Source of the DNA: Vibrio sp. D404a | GTDB lineage: Bacteria; Pseudomonadota; Gammaproteobacteria; Enterobacterales; Vibrionaceae | Assembly: GCF_030248535.1 (NCBI RefSeq) | Contig: NZ_JAHGAJ010000046.1 | Span: 48,613 to 112,612, forward strand | Length of the DNA stretch: 64,000 nt | Reading direction: 5' to 3' | Shown: positions 51,862 through 59,992 of the stretch, in pieces | Position numbering within the stretch: position 1 is the stretch's first letter | Layout of the letters: each line of letters starts with the position of its first letter | Position numbers and translations under genes: made by a program | Notes under the pieces: model-generated | Seen by the model: only the letters and a program-made list of their open reading frames with translations | Told to the model about the DNA's origin: nothing | Databases searched by the model: none

Positions 51862-53100
51862 TTACTTAATGATGGACGCTGGAATAAACAGCTCTTTCAA
51901 ACGTTTAAGCGAAGTGAACTGACCAAACATAGGTTTATTTTCTAAGTGTCTACGCAACATGTCTGCAGCAACCGTTTTGATTACCGTTCTAGAGTCTTCT
52001 CGATTGTATGAGCGGTGAAACTCAAATACTTGCCCCCACTCACCTGCTGGCGTCGATAACGCTACACTGAAGGTCTTATCTTCAAGTTTGCCAGTCACAA
52101 GAGCGAGCTCCGTGGCACACTTCTCTCTTGTCGCTCCAGCTAAGGCCAATGTTGCAGCCAAAGGATCGCTTTTATCAATCTCGCTGCCTTTGCTCTCCGC
52201 CATTACCCAAGAGTGGCCAAAACAGTTTTCAAGGTTTTCGTCAGACTGTAACCAAGCAGATAGAGCTCCCTTGGTCGAGACTTCTGACACAGATAAGGTT
52301 TTGTGTTTTTCACTCAACAGATGACCTAAATGCTCAACCATTGGTTCATCGACACTCACGACATTGCCTTCCAGCAGCTTATGAACCATCTGAAGCAGTT
52401 TTACACGAACCTCAAGGCCCGATTTAGGCCCAAATAGCTTCACTTCGATAAAGGGTAAGTAAGAACGGTAACCTAATTCGTACCCTTCAGGTAACTTAAG
52501 CTGGTCTAGAATATCTGAGATACCGGATTCAGAGAGACCGAAGGTGTAGAGCCTGCTACATTCAAAAGCACTGATTTCTGGGTAGCTTCGCGATAGATCC
52601 GGTAGAATTTGATCTTTCACCATCTTTTTAAACTCACTCGGGACACCGGGAGTGAAGTAGAAGGTCGCGTCATTAATTTTAAGTTTGAAACCACAAGCCG
52701 TGCCGACGGGGTTATCGACGATCTGTGAGCTTTCAGGCAGCATAGCTTGTTTCAGGTTACTGTCTGGCATTTTAGCGCCACGCGCTGCAAACATACTCTC
52801 CATACGCTGCAGCCAATCAGGAAAAAGAACCAGTTTTTGATCAGCCGCACTTGCTGCAGCAGCGGCACTCATATCGTCCGTCGTTGGCCCTAATCCACCA
52901 TTAACGATGACCACATCGTAGTTAAAACTCAACATCAAAAGCTCTTCCACCAGCGCACCCATTTGGTCACCGACAGTGGAACGTTTTGCCAATGCAAAGC
53001 CATGTTGATAGAACTCAGCGGACATCCAAGCGGCATTCGTGTCTACAATGTCTCCGTGAAGAACTTCTTCACCTGTACTTAACATTGCGATTTTGGTCAT
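51862..53100 (-). CDS. CinA-family protein, YfaY type
   Basis: This 412-residue protein has an N-terminal MoCF/CinA nucleotide-binding domain (MLSTGEEVLHGDIVDTNAAW, VNGGLGPTTDDMSA, NPVGTACGFKL, FTPGVPSEFKKMV). The C-terminal half is diverged from the active NMN deamidase PncC. That half lacks a clear catalytic SxGG pocket, so it may be inactive as a deamidase, like E. coli YfaY. I use the ATG at 53100 with AAGGGA 7 nt upstream; the longer frame to 53136 is unsupported. It is a single-gene unit. Confidence 0.87.
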   Translation of the reverse strand: MTKIAMLSTGEEVLHGDIVDTNAAWMSAEFYQHGFALAKRSTVGDQMGALVEELLMLSFNYDVVIVNGGLGPTTDDMSAAAAASAADQKLVLFPDWLQRMESMFAARGAKMPDSNLKQAMLPESSQIVDNPVGTACGFKLKINDATFYFTPGVPSEFKKMVKDQILPDLSRSYPEISAFECSRLYTFGLSESGISDILDQLKLPEGYELGYRSYLPFIEVKLFGPKSGLEVRVKLLQMVHKLLEGNVVSVDEPMVEHLGHLLSEKHKTLSVSEVSTKGALSAWLQSDENLENCFGHSWVMAESKGSEIDKSDPLAATLALAGATREKCATELALVTGKLEDKTFSVALSTPAGEWGQVFEFHRSYNREDSRTVIKTVAADMLRRHLENKPMFGQFTSLKRLKELFIPASIIK

Positions 53101-53310
53101 ATTTTTATCCCTTGCTGTCATATTAAGACGCTGCATTATTTTTAAAGTGGTCTATCTTCAATGTTTAGGCGTTTAAGTCATTTCACAAGTATTAATGATG
53201 TGAAATTTAAGATTATCTTTGAGAAAGCACGCAATTATTAGTTCCAAAAATCAGGCAATTAATAGATAATTGTGACTTCGCTCAACTTATCATTTTTCAT
53301 GGAGACCCTT

Positions 53311-54219
53311 GTGGCCAAATCCCCGTTATTAGCAAAGGTTACTGCTGCATTTTCAATACTAATGTCAGCTAACTCGGTTGCAAGCCAATACGATTTCGAC
53401 CAACCATTCAACCTTTCATATTCGGATGATTGTACTCAAGAGTACTGCGTAAACGAAAACTTGTACACTTACAAGCCTAGTACCAATTACGCACTGAGCG
53501 AATCAAGTGAAGAGTACGATTTCTCCATCCAACAACCAAAGCACTTCTTGGTAAGCGAAGAGAAAGACTGGGATTACCTAATGGGTCAAACTTATACCAT
53601 TCTGGGTCTTAGTGTTGCGACTGTTGGTTTGATGACATTCCTTCCTGAATCCATCACCAAATGGGATGACGACCAACGCGACTTGAGTAAGCTTGGTCAA
53701 AAGTGGAAAGACAATGTCTCTGAAGGCCCTGTATGGGACCGAGATGAGCACTTCCTAAACTATGTGATGCACCCTTACTTTGGCGGTGTTTACTACACTG
53801 CAGCTCGCCACGCGGGTTACAACGAATTTGAATCTTTCGTGTATTCTTGGACCATGTCGACCTTCTTCTGGGAATACGGCGTTGAAGCATTTGCTGAAGT
53901 ACCGTCTTGGCAAGACTTATTCATCACACCATTCTTCGGTGCGGTTGTCGGTGAAATGATGCTAGAAGCTGAACAAGACATCCTAATGTCTGGTGGTGAA
54001 GTGATGGGTTCACAAACCATGGGTGATGTTTCTCTGTTCTTCTTGAACCCTGTTGGCCATATCCACTACTGGGTGAGCGATGCTTGGGGTGGTGATGCAG
54101 AAGTGAACCTGAACACTAACCCTTGGTGGAATAACCAAGACGCCGCGAAGTTTGCTTATGACGCAGGCGCGCCGTACGATTCACAATTTGTTGGTATGAA
54201 CTTCAAAGTCACGTTCTAA
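53311..54219 (+). CDS. DUF3943 family exported protein
   Basis: This 302-residue protein has a signal peptide (AKSPLLAKVTAAFSILMSANSVAS) followed by an acidic N-terminal segment and the DUF3943 domain. That domain has one central hydrophobic stretch and the blocks DRDEHFLNYVMHPYFGGVYYTAARHAGYNEFESF and TFFWEYGVEAFAEVPSWQDLFITP. I prefer the GTG start at 53311 with GGAG 6 nt upstream; an ATG at 53299 is in frame. Its function is unknown. The fold resembles outer-membrane or periplasmic lipid-processing proteins, but no active site can be claimed. It is a single gene with a terminator. Confidence 0.83.
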   Translation: MAKSPLLAKVTAAFSILMSANSVASQYDFDQPFNLSYSDDCTQEYCVNENLYTYKPSTNYALSESSEEYDFSIQQPKHFLVSEEKDWDYLMGQTYTILGLSVATVGLMTFLPESITKWDDDQRDLSKLGQKWKDNVSEGPVWDRDEHFLNYVMHPYFGGVYYTAARHAGYNEFESFVYSWTMSTFFWEYGVEAFAEVPSWQDLFITPFFGAVVGEMMLEAEQDILMSGGEVMGSQTMGDVSLFFLNPVGHIHYWVSDAWGGDAEVNLNTNPWWNNQDAAKFAYDAGAPYDSQFVGMNFKVTF

Positions 54220-54248
54220 ACCAATCAATAAATATCATTCTTTCCTAA

Positions 54249-54275
54249 AAGCGGCTCTCGAGTCGCTTTTTTTGT
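54249..54275 (+). terminator. Terminator of the DUF3943 gene
   Basis: A stem AAAGCG-(CTC/GAG)-CGCTTT, with one mismatched pair inside, is followed by seven T. Confidence 0.75.
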
Positions 54276-54323
54276 GCCCCACTCTTCATTAACTTGTTTT
54301 GCGCTACAGCTTAGTTTCAAAAA

Positions 54324-54337
54324 TTGACACAGGTCAA
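54324..54337. promoter_or_regulatory. FNR-like palindrome upstream of gcvR
   Basis: TTGACACAGGTCAA is a perfect palindrome close to the FNR consensus (T/C and A/G swaps at the fifth positions), centred 106 nt before the gene. It could bind FNR or another CRP-family regulator. Confidence 0.35.
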
Positions 54338-54436
54338 ATATTGTTCACCACCAGCTTCTACACTGTTAGTAATACAGATTATCTCGTTATTTCAAACGCT
54401 TATTAAATGCGTTTAATTGAATCTTTGGGGGCTGAT

Positions 54437-54949
54437 ATGAATAGTACATTTATCGTTAACTTTATTGGTAAGGCATCACCTGCAACCATCAAACAACTCG
54501 CGGCAGTCACCCATGAAAATGGAGGCAAATGGCTCATCAGTAAAGTTAACTTTATTGAAGACCAAGTCGCTGGTGTGATCAAAATTGAGCTTCCGGCAAA
54601 CAATGAATCTACGGTAAAAGAAGCCTTCAGCGCCAATATCGACCTAACCGTTCAGTTCGTTGATGCAGACCATTCAACTCAAGTACAAGATACCGTTCAT
54701 CACTTACGTTTGGATTCCAACGATCGCGCGGGTATCGTCAACGAGGTCACCCATGTATTAGATGGTCAAGGTATTACGATTCTTGATATGGATTGTCATC
54801 GAGTGTTTATCGCCGGTGGTGGTGGTGTGAGCTCAAGTCTGTTTACCGCAAAAATTGCCGTAAAACTCCCACTTGAATTACCCATCCAAGATGTCGTTAA
54901 CGAACTCGAGACCCTAAGCGAAGATACTCGCGTTATGATTGAGAATTAA
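54437..54949 (+). CDS. gcvR: GcvR-like ACT-domain regulator
   Basis: This 170-residue protein has two tandem ACT domains, as in GcvR, the accessory repressor of the glycine-cleavage operon that acts by binding GcvA. The first ACT reads NFIGKASPATIKQLAAVTHENGG and the second LRLDSNDRAGIVNEVTHVLDGQGI, with the ligand-side glycine and the following hydrophobic strand. I choose the ATG at 54437 (MNSTFIV), which has a GGGGG ribosome site. GcvA is not in the window, so the partner is inferred. It is a single-gene unit. Confidence 0.78.
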   Translation: MNSTFIVNFIGKASPATIKQLAAVTHENGGKWLISKVNFIEDQVAGVIKIELPANNESTVKEAFSANIDLTVQFVDADHSTQVQDTVHHLRLDSNDRAGIVNEVTHVLDGQGITILDMDCHRVFIAGGGGVSSSLFTAKIAVKLPLELPIQDVVNELETLSEDTRVMIEN

Positions 54950-54957
54950 TCCACTTT

Positions 54958-54985
54958 CTCCTCCGGTGACACATTGCCGGAGGAG
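54958..54985. repeat. Inverted repeat after gcvR
   Basis: A perfect 9-bp stem CTCCTCCGG/CCGGAGGAG with a 10-nt loop starts 8 nt past the gcvR stop. There is no T-run. It could be a weak terminator or an mRNA end stabiliser. Confidence 0.6.
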
Positions 54986-55168
54986 TAAGCCATAACCCAC
55001 CTTCCCTTTAACCCACCCTATAAATCCCTTTCAACTCTTACGTTACTTACAAAATTCATGTATAAATTCTACTTAAATCATAATTTTAGATAGTGAAACA
55101 GGACTACTTAGTTGTGTTTTTTGTTACCATACGGTCACTTTCATCAACTTAGTCACTTAGGTTCATAA

Positions 55169-56818
55169 ATGGATAGATACAAACCGAGCTGGCCTCTCAA
55201 TGCCGTCTCTGTCATTCTTCTAGCTTCACTTTTTACAGGCTGCCAAAGTGGCCATGAAGATAGCGGTGATTCGACAACCCCAACCGACCCGACTGAACCT
55301 CAAGTCGTAGAAATAGATATTCCAACTTCAGTAACTTTTTCAGAACCAAGTTCAGGTTCAAACACTGAGTACATTACCGTTACTCTCACAAGTGCCCTAG
55401 CCAACGACTTGACCCTATCCCTTAACACGAGCGATCTGACGACCCGTTCAACGGGCACATTCAAGAATTACGAGCCACTGTCGGCGCAAACTTTTGTAAT
55501 CACTGCAGGCATAACACAGGCATCTTTGCCACTAGATATCACCCATAACAACCTGTACGAAAGTAATAAGATTTTAACGTATACGATTTCAGCCGATTCA
55601 AGCGATAGCTATCAAATTGGTAATGCTCAAGCTTCGGTAACAATCTCAGACAGTGATACAGAACCAACCATCAGTTTTCGAGATGCAAGTAAAACCGTGC
55701 TGGAAGGAGATAATGCCCAAAGCTACATAGATCTGAGCAATTATTCTTACGAAGACGTAACAGTTACACTGGAACAAACCGGCATTGCTTCAGAAAATGA
55801 TTTTACGAGTAATCTAAGTACTCTAACCGTGACAATATCTGCTGAAGAATTAAGTCACCTAGTGCAAGTCGACGCTGTACAAGATGGCTTAAGCGAAGGG
55901 GGAGAATCTGTTACCTATACAATGATGAACAGTGGGAACACTACAATTGATAGTTCCAACAATACTCTATCGTTCTATATCCCTGGCGATAAGCAAATTA
56001 ACGATACTGGATTCGCTACTTATTCAAATGGCTCAGATCACACTCTCGCCTCAGCACCTGATGGATTCACAAACCAAGATGCTGATTACGGGCTAGATAC
56101 AACCGATGGAAATGATCACTCCGATGGGGAACATGGGTTTAAGTTCACTAAGCTTGACTATAGTGGCAATATACTTGCAAACGATGCTGCAGACTGGGCA
56201 TGTGTTCGTGATGAGCGCACAGGGGTTTATATAGAAGCCAAACAGAACCCTATCGATTTGCCTTCTCAAGCTGATATAGATACTTGGTTAGAGGCTTATG
56301 CTGATGACCCAGATAATAACGCTTATCCTTGGACTAGCGAGTCAGGAACATGGCGAAGCTCTGCATATAGGTATACTTGGTATGACTCAAGCTCGACATC
56401 AAATGCTAACGCACCAGGTCATAAAAATGATGAGCTATTAGCAGATGGACCTATATCATCGATGTGTGCTTACTCGACAGTATCAAGCGGTAACCGACGC
56501 TGTGACGCAGAAGGGTACTTAGCCAACCTAAACAGCTTTTCTGTCTGCGGAATCAATACATGGAGATTGCCATCTCCGGTCGAGGTTCGATCAATTGTTA
56601 ACTACAGTGTAGGGACCGAAGCCCCTACTACCGAAAACTACTTCCCATATATGAAAGGTGCAAATGTAGGTGACTCAGCTACCACTATTTATACGCATTC
56701 TAGCTCTGTAGCTGGTACTGGTAGTGCTTGGTGCATGGATACTCAAACAGGCCAAGTAAAATTATGTAACAAGGGTACATATCAAGGGATCATCGCTGTA
56801 AGTGGAGGCGTAGAATAA
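55169..56818 (+). CDS. Large lipoprotein with Calx-beta-like repeats and C-terminal DUF1566
   Basis: This 549-residue surface protein has a lipoprotein signal (lipobox FTGC, C25) and a short T/P linker. About two to three Calx-beta-like repeats follow (for example SVTFSEPSSGSNTEYITVTLTS and ISFRDASKTVLEGDNAQSY), ending near residue 275. The rest is a C-terminal DUF1566 domain with DWACVRDERTGVYIEAKQ and WRLPSPVEVRSIVNYS. DUF1566 is also found in the adhesin Lcl of Legionella, so adhesion or glycan binding is plausible. It has many T, S, N and D residues and one base of overlap with the next DUF1566 gene. The exact repeat count is approximate. Confidence 0.85.
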   Translation: MDRYKPSWPLNAVSVILLASLFTGCQSGHEDSGDSTTPTDPTEPQVVEIDIPTSVTFSEPSSGSNTEYITVTLTSALANDLTLSLNTSDLTTRSTGTFKNYEPLSAQTFVITAGITQASLPLDITHNNLYESNKILTYTISADSSDSYQIGNAQASVTISDSDTEPTISFRDASKTVLEGDNAQSYIDLSNYSYEDVTVTLEQTGIASENDFTSNLSTLTVTISAEELSHLVQVDAVQDGLSEGGESVTYTMMNSGNTTIDSSNNTLSFYIPGDKQINDTGFATYSNGSDHTLASAPDGFTNQDADYGLDTTDGNDHSDGEHGFKFTKLDYSGNILANDAADWACVRDERTGVYIEAKQNPIDLPSQADIDTWLEAYADDPDNNAYPWTSESGTWRSSAYRYTWYDSSSTSNANAPGHKNDELLADGPISSMCAYSTVSSGNRRCDAEGYLANLNSFSVCGINTWRLPSPVEVRSIVNYSVGTEAPTTENYFPYMKGANVGDSATTIYTHSSSVAGTGSAWCMDTQTGQVKLCNKGTYQGIIAVSGGVE

Positions 56819-57342
56819 TGAAACTAAAATACATGTTTGTCCTTTCGCTAATAGCTTCGAGTTCTAGCTTTGCTCAAGATTGCGTAGAAAACCAACCCCT
56901 ATCACAAGAAGCCGGTCAATTTATTGATCGTAAAGATGGAACAATTTTGGACGTTTCAACCAACTTGCTATGGCAAAAGTGTAATGTTGGCGAAACATAT
57001 AATACAGACAGTAATACTTGCAGCGGCTCTCCGACAAGCGCTATCAATTGGACTTCAGCTTTGACGAATGAGAACGTTGGAGTTGATGGTTTCAGACTAC
57101 CCAACATCAAAGAACTCGGGTCTATTGTCAATTATCAATGTGCTAAACCAGCCATCGACTTAGCGTTTTTTCCAAGCACTATAAATGTACCGTATTGGAC
57201 CAGTACACCGGATGCACAAGGCTTGAATAGTGGCTACTCCGGCTTAATCATTGATTTTACTGAAGGGCAAGAGGTTACAGCAAATTCTAGCGGAATTATG
57301 CTTTTACGATTGGTGAAAGACTTCAACCAAACCACCAATTAA
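56818..57342 (+). CDS. Small secreted DUF1566 protein
   Basis: This 174-residue protein has a signal peptide (FVLSLIASSSSFA-QDC) and a single DUF1566 domain. The domain shows the two-part pattern FIDRKDGTILDVSTNLLWQKC, then WTSALT, GFRLPNIKELGSIVNYQCAKP and the closing MLLRLVKDFNQ. Two disulfides are possible from its cysteines. It begins with the TAATG overlap of the large lipoprotein, so the two are probably made together as a surface pair. A terminator follows. Confidence 0.85.
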   Translation: MKLKYMFVLSLIASSSSFAQDCVENQPLSQEAGQFIDRKDGTILDVSTNLLWQKCNVGETYNTDSNTCSGSPTSAINWTSALTNENVGVDGFRLPNIKELGSIVNYQCAKPAIDLAFFPSTINVPYWTSTPDAQGLNSGYSGLIIDFTEGQEVTANSSGIMLLRLVKDFNQTTN

Positions 57343-57352
57343 CCCTTATACA

Positions 57353-57380
57353 AAAAGAGCAACTCATCGGTTGCTCTTTT
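57353..57380. terminator. Bidirectional terminator between DUF1566 and nspC
   Basis: An 11-bp stem AAAAGAGCAAC/GTTGCTCTTTT with a 6-nt loop sits between convergent genes. Confidence 0.85.
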
Positions 57381-57389
57381 CATTTCAAT

Positions 57390-58529
57390 TTACTTTACCG
57401 ACCATTGCGATAGAGAGCGCTTAAAGTCTGAATAATCGAATTCATTTAGCTTCTGTACTTCGCCACTTGAACGTTCACAGTAGACAGAAGGCATACGTAA
57501 ACCGTTAAACCAGTTGAGCTTAACCATTGTGTAGCCTGCACTATCTAGAATATGAAGGCGCTGACCGATCTCTAATGGCTGTTCAAAGCTTGCTTCGCAG
57601 AACTGATCGCCTGCTAGACAAGAACAGGAGCCAATCACGTAATCATGTTCACCATTTTCGGACGCTTCCAGAATCGACGCCGGCTCATCATAAATAAGCG
57701 TATCTAAGCGGTGCGCTTCAGTTGCTGAATCAACAATCGCTGTCTTCTTCACGTTCTCGACGATATCAACCACAGTTACGACCAAATCCGTCGTCTTGGT
57801 GATGATCGCTTCACCCGGCTCTAAGTACATTTGAACACCGTGCTTTTCCGAGAAGGCTTTTAACGCCAAACCTAGCTTTTCGATGTCGTAGCCTGGCCAT
57901 GTGAAGAACACACCACCGCCCATGCTCACCCAGTCTAACTTATCGAGGTATTCACCAAACTGCTCAGAGATTGAATCAAGCAGCCCAATAAACGCATCCA
58001 CATCTTTATTTTCACAGTTCATGTGGAACATTACACCATCGATATCTTCAAAGATTTCTGGTTTGATGTGGTCAGCTTGCACGCCTAGACGAGAGAACTG
58101 ACGAGCAGGGTTCGCCAAGTCTTGACCTGCGTAGCTAACGCCCGGATTTAAGCGAAGGCCAATCGACGCCTTGCCTTCAACAATATGTCGATAAGCCGCA
58201 AGTTGGCTTTGTGAGTTAAAGATCATTTTGTCACAAATGTCCGACACTTCACGGACGTCATCTTCGCTGTAGCCAACACTGTATGCATGAGTTTCACCGC
58301 CAAAGGTTTCATGACCTAATTTTACTTCAAACGGGCCAGAGCTTGTCGTGCCATCTAAATAAGGTTTGATGATGTCAAATACACCCCAAGTAGAGAAACA
58401 CTTCAATGCCAATACCAACTTAACGCCAGAGATCTCTTTAAGCTGTTTTGCTTTCTCCAGATTGGCGATCAACTTATCTTCGCTGATCATGAAGTATGGG
58501 GTTTTTAGTTCTTCTTTCTTAAACGTCAT
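57390..58529 (-). CDS. nspC: Carboxynorspermidine decarboxylase
   Basis: NspC is a PLP alanine-racemase-fold enzyme that makes norspermidine from carboxynorspermidine. The 379-residue protein has the PLP lysine K43 in VLALKCFSTWGVF and the substrate-binding CSCLAGDQFCE block near the C terminus. The fold block MGGGVFFTWPGYDIEKL is also present. I start it at the ATG at 58529; a GTG at 58541 in frame is possible and neither has a strong ribosome site. It is third and last in the norspermidine operon, 201 nt after the dehydrogenase gene. Confidence 0.94.
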   Translation of the reverse strand: MTFKKEELKTPYFMISEDKLIANLEKAKQLKEISGVKLVLALKCFSTWGVFDIIKPYLDGTTSSGPFEVKLGHETFGGETHAYSVGYSEDDVREVSDICDKMIFNSQSQLAAYRHIVEGKASIGLRLNPGVSYAGQDLANPARQFSRLGVQADHIKPEIFEDIDGVMFHMNCENKDVDAFIGLLDSISEQFGEYLDKLDWVSMGGGVFFTWPGYDIEKLGLALKAFSEKHGVQMYLEPGEAIITKTTDLVVTVVDIVENVKKTAIVDSATEAHRLDTLIYDEPASILEASENGEHDYVIGSCSCLAGDQFCEASFEQPLEIGQRLHILDSAGYTMVKLNWFNGLRMPSVYCERSSGEVQKLNEFDYSDFKRSLSQWSVK

Positions 58530-58589
58530 TTTTGTAAACACTCAAGCCGCATCCATAGGTGGAAGGGTAAATTAAACAAGTTTGGTGTG

Positions 58590-58644
58590 ATTTATTTTGA
58601 TTTTGTCCTGTTCGAACGCAGTGAGTTACAAAATCAAAATAAAT
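58590..58644. repeat. Perfect 17-bp inverted repeat between the dehydrogenase and nspC
   Basis: Left arm ATTTATTTTGATTTTGT (58590-58606) and right arm ACAAAATCAAAATAAAT (58628-58644) are exact complements around a 21-nt loop. It falls in the 201-nt gap before nspC. It may be a protein-binding site, an attenuator or RNA stability element. It lacks a G+C-rich base, so it is not a typical intrinsic terminator. Confidence 0.85.
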
Positions 58645-58730
58645 GATACCAAAGCTTCAAGGCTATCATCATCGAAAAGGGAACAATCCATGTCCCCTTT
58701 TAGTTAGCAATCAAAACAAGAAATCAGTTC

Positions 58731-59984
58731 TTATTTTTTCAGCTCATGAATCACAGGAAGACCTTGGCCTGCTTCAAGCTCTTGAACATGCCAATCTAGA
58801 CCGATACCCGGCATAGTTTCTAGGAACGGGTCTGGGTTTAGCTGTTCCATGTTGAACACACCTTTGTCTGCCCACTCACCACGGAAGAACTGAAGTGCAG
58901 CTGTGATTGCAGGAACACCCGTAGTGTAAGAGATCGCTTGGTGCTCTACGTCTTCGTATGCCACTTCATGGTCAGCGTTGTTGTAGATGAATACGCTACG
59001 CTCTTTACCATCTTTCTTACCTTGTACCCATGTACCGATACACGTTAGACCTGTGTAGCCCGGTGCGAGTGATGTTGGATCAGGCAGTAGTGCTTTAAGA
59101 ACGTGAAGAGGCTGAACTACAGTACCATCGTGCAGCGTTAGCGGATCTGGGCTAAGAAGACCGATGTCGCGCATGCAGTTGAAGTAGTTTAGGTACTTGT
59201 CACCAAAGCCCATCCAGAACTCAATACGTTTTGCTGGGATGAACTCTTTCATTGAACGAACTTCATCGTGCGCCATTGAGTAAACTTTATGAGAACCACA
59301 GTTCGGGAAATCAAACTCAAGCATACGAGAGTGACATGGAACCTGTTTCCACTCTTCGTTTTCCCAGTAGAAAGAATCGCCTTGAATCTCAAGCATGTTC
59401 GTTTCTGGATCGAAGTTAGTTGCAAACTTCTTACCGTGGTCGCCAGCGTTAACGTCCATCACGTCAATCGTGTCAATTTCATCGAACAGGTGCTTAACCG
59501 CGTAAGCAGCAAATACTGAAACCACACCTGGATCGAAACCAGCGCCAAGGATACCCGTGATGCCTGCTTCAGCAAACTTCTCACGGTAACCCCACTGCCA
59601 ATCATAAGCTTGTGGTACCTGCTGACCTTCAGAACATAGGTCAACCGCTACTGACGTATCTAGGTAAGATACTTTCGCTTGGTAACACGCTTCCATGATC
59701 GCCATGTTTACCCATGGAGGACCCGCGTTGATTACTAGGTCAGGCTGAACTTCTTTGATTAGAGCAACAAGCGCATCAACGTCATCCGCGTTTACAGCGC
59801 GCGCTTCTAGTTTCTTAGTTGAATCTTTCAGGTTGTTTTTACCCTTGATCGATTCGATGATCTTCTCACACTTCGCGATAGTGCGAGATGCGATAGTGAT
59901 ATCACCCAGTACGTCGTTGTTCTGTGCTGCTTTGTGTGCAACAACCCAACCTACGCCACCTGCACCAATTTGTAGAATTGCCAT
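58731..59984 (-). CDS. Carboxynorspermidine dehydrogenase (synthase)
   Basis: This 417-residue enzyme of the saccharopine-dehydrogenase family makes carboxynorspermidine by reductive condensation of diaminopropane with aspartate-semialdehyde. The NAD(P)-binding site is the N-terminal ILQIGAGGVGWVVAHKAA. The catalytic domain includes VINAGPPWVNMAIMEAC, GAGFDPGVVSVFAAYAVKHLF and PGYTGLTCIGTWV. It starts 9 nt after the upstream fused aminotransferase/decarboxylase gene, so the two are coupled. It corresponds to the Vibrio cholerae CANSDH gene. Confidence 0.93.
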   Translation of the reverse strand: MAILQIGAGGVGWVVAHKAAQNNDVLGDITIASRTIAKCEKIIESIKGKNNLKDSTKKLEARAVNADDVDALVALIKEVQPDLVINAGPPWVNMAIMEACYQAKVSYLDTSVAVDLCSEGQQVPQAYDWQWGYREKFAEAGITGILGAGFDPGVVSVFAAYAVKHLFDEIDTIDVMDVNAGDHGKKFATNFDPETNMLEIQGDSFYWENEEWKQVPCHSRMLEFDFPNCGSHKVYSMAHDEVRSMKEFIPAKRIEFWMGFGDKYLNYFNCMRDIGLLSPDPLTLHDGTVVQPLHVLKALLPDPTSLAPGYTGLTCIGTWVQGKKDGKERSVFIYNNADHEVAYEDVEHQAISYTTGVPAITAALQFFRGEWADKGVFNMEQLNPDPFLETMPGIGLDWHVQELEAGQGLPVIHELKK

Positions 59985-59992
59985 AATATTTA

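Noticed and set aside
51862..53100. Active NMN deamidase (PncC) domain in the CinA-family protein
   Set aside because: The C-terminal half lacks a clear catalytic pocket, so enzymatic activity cannot be claimed.
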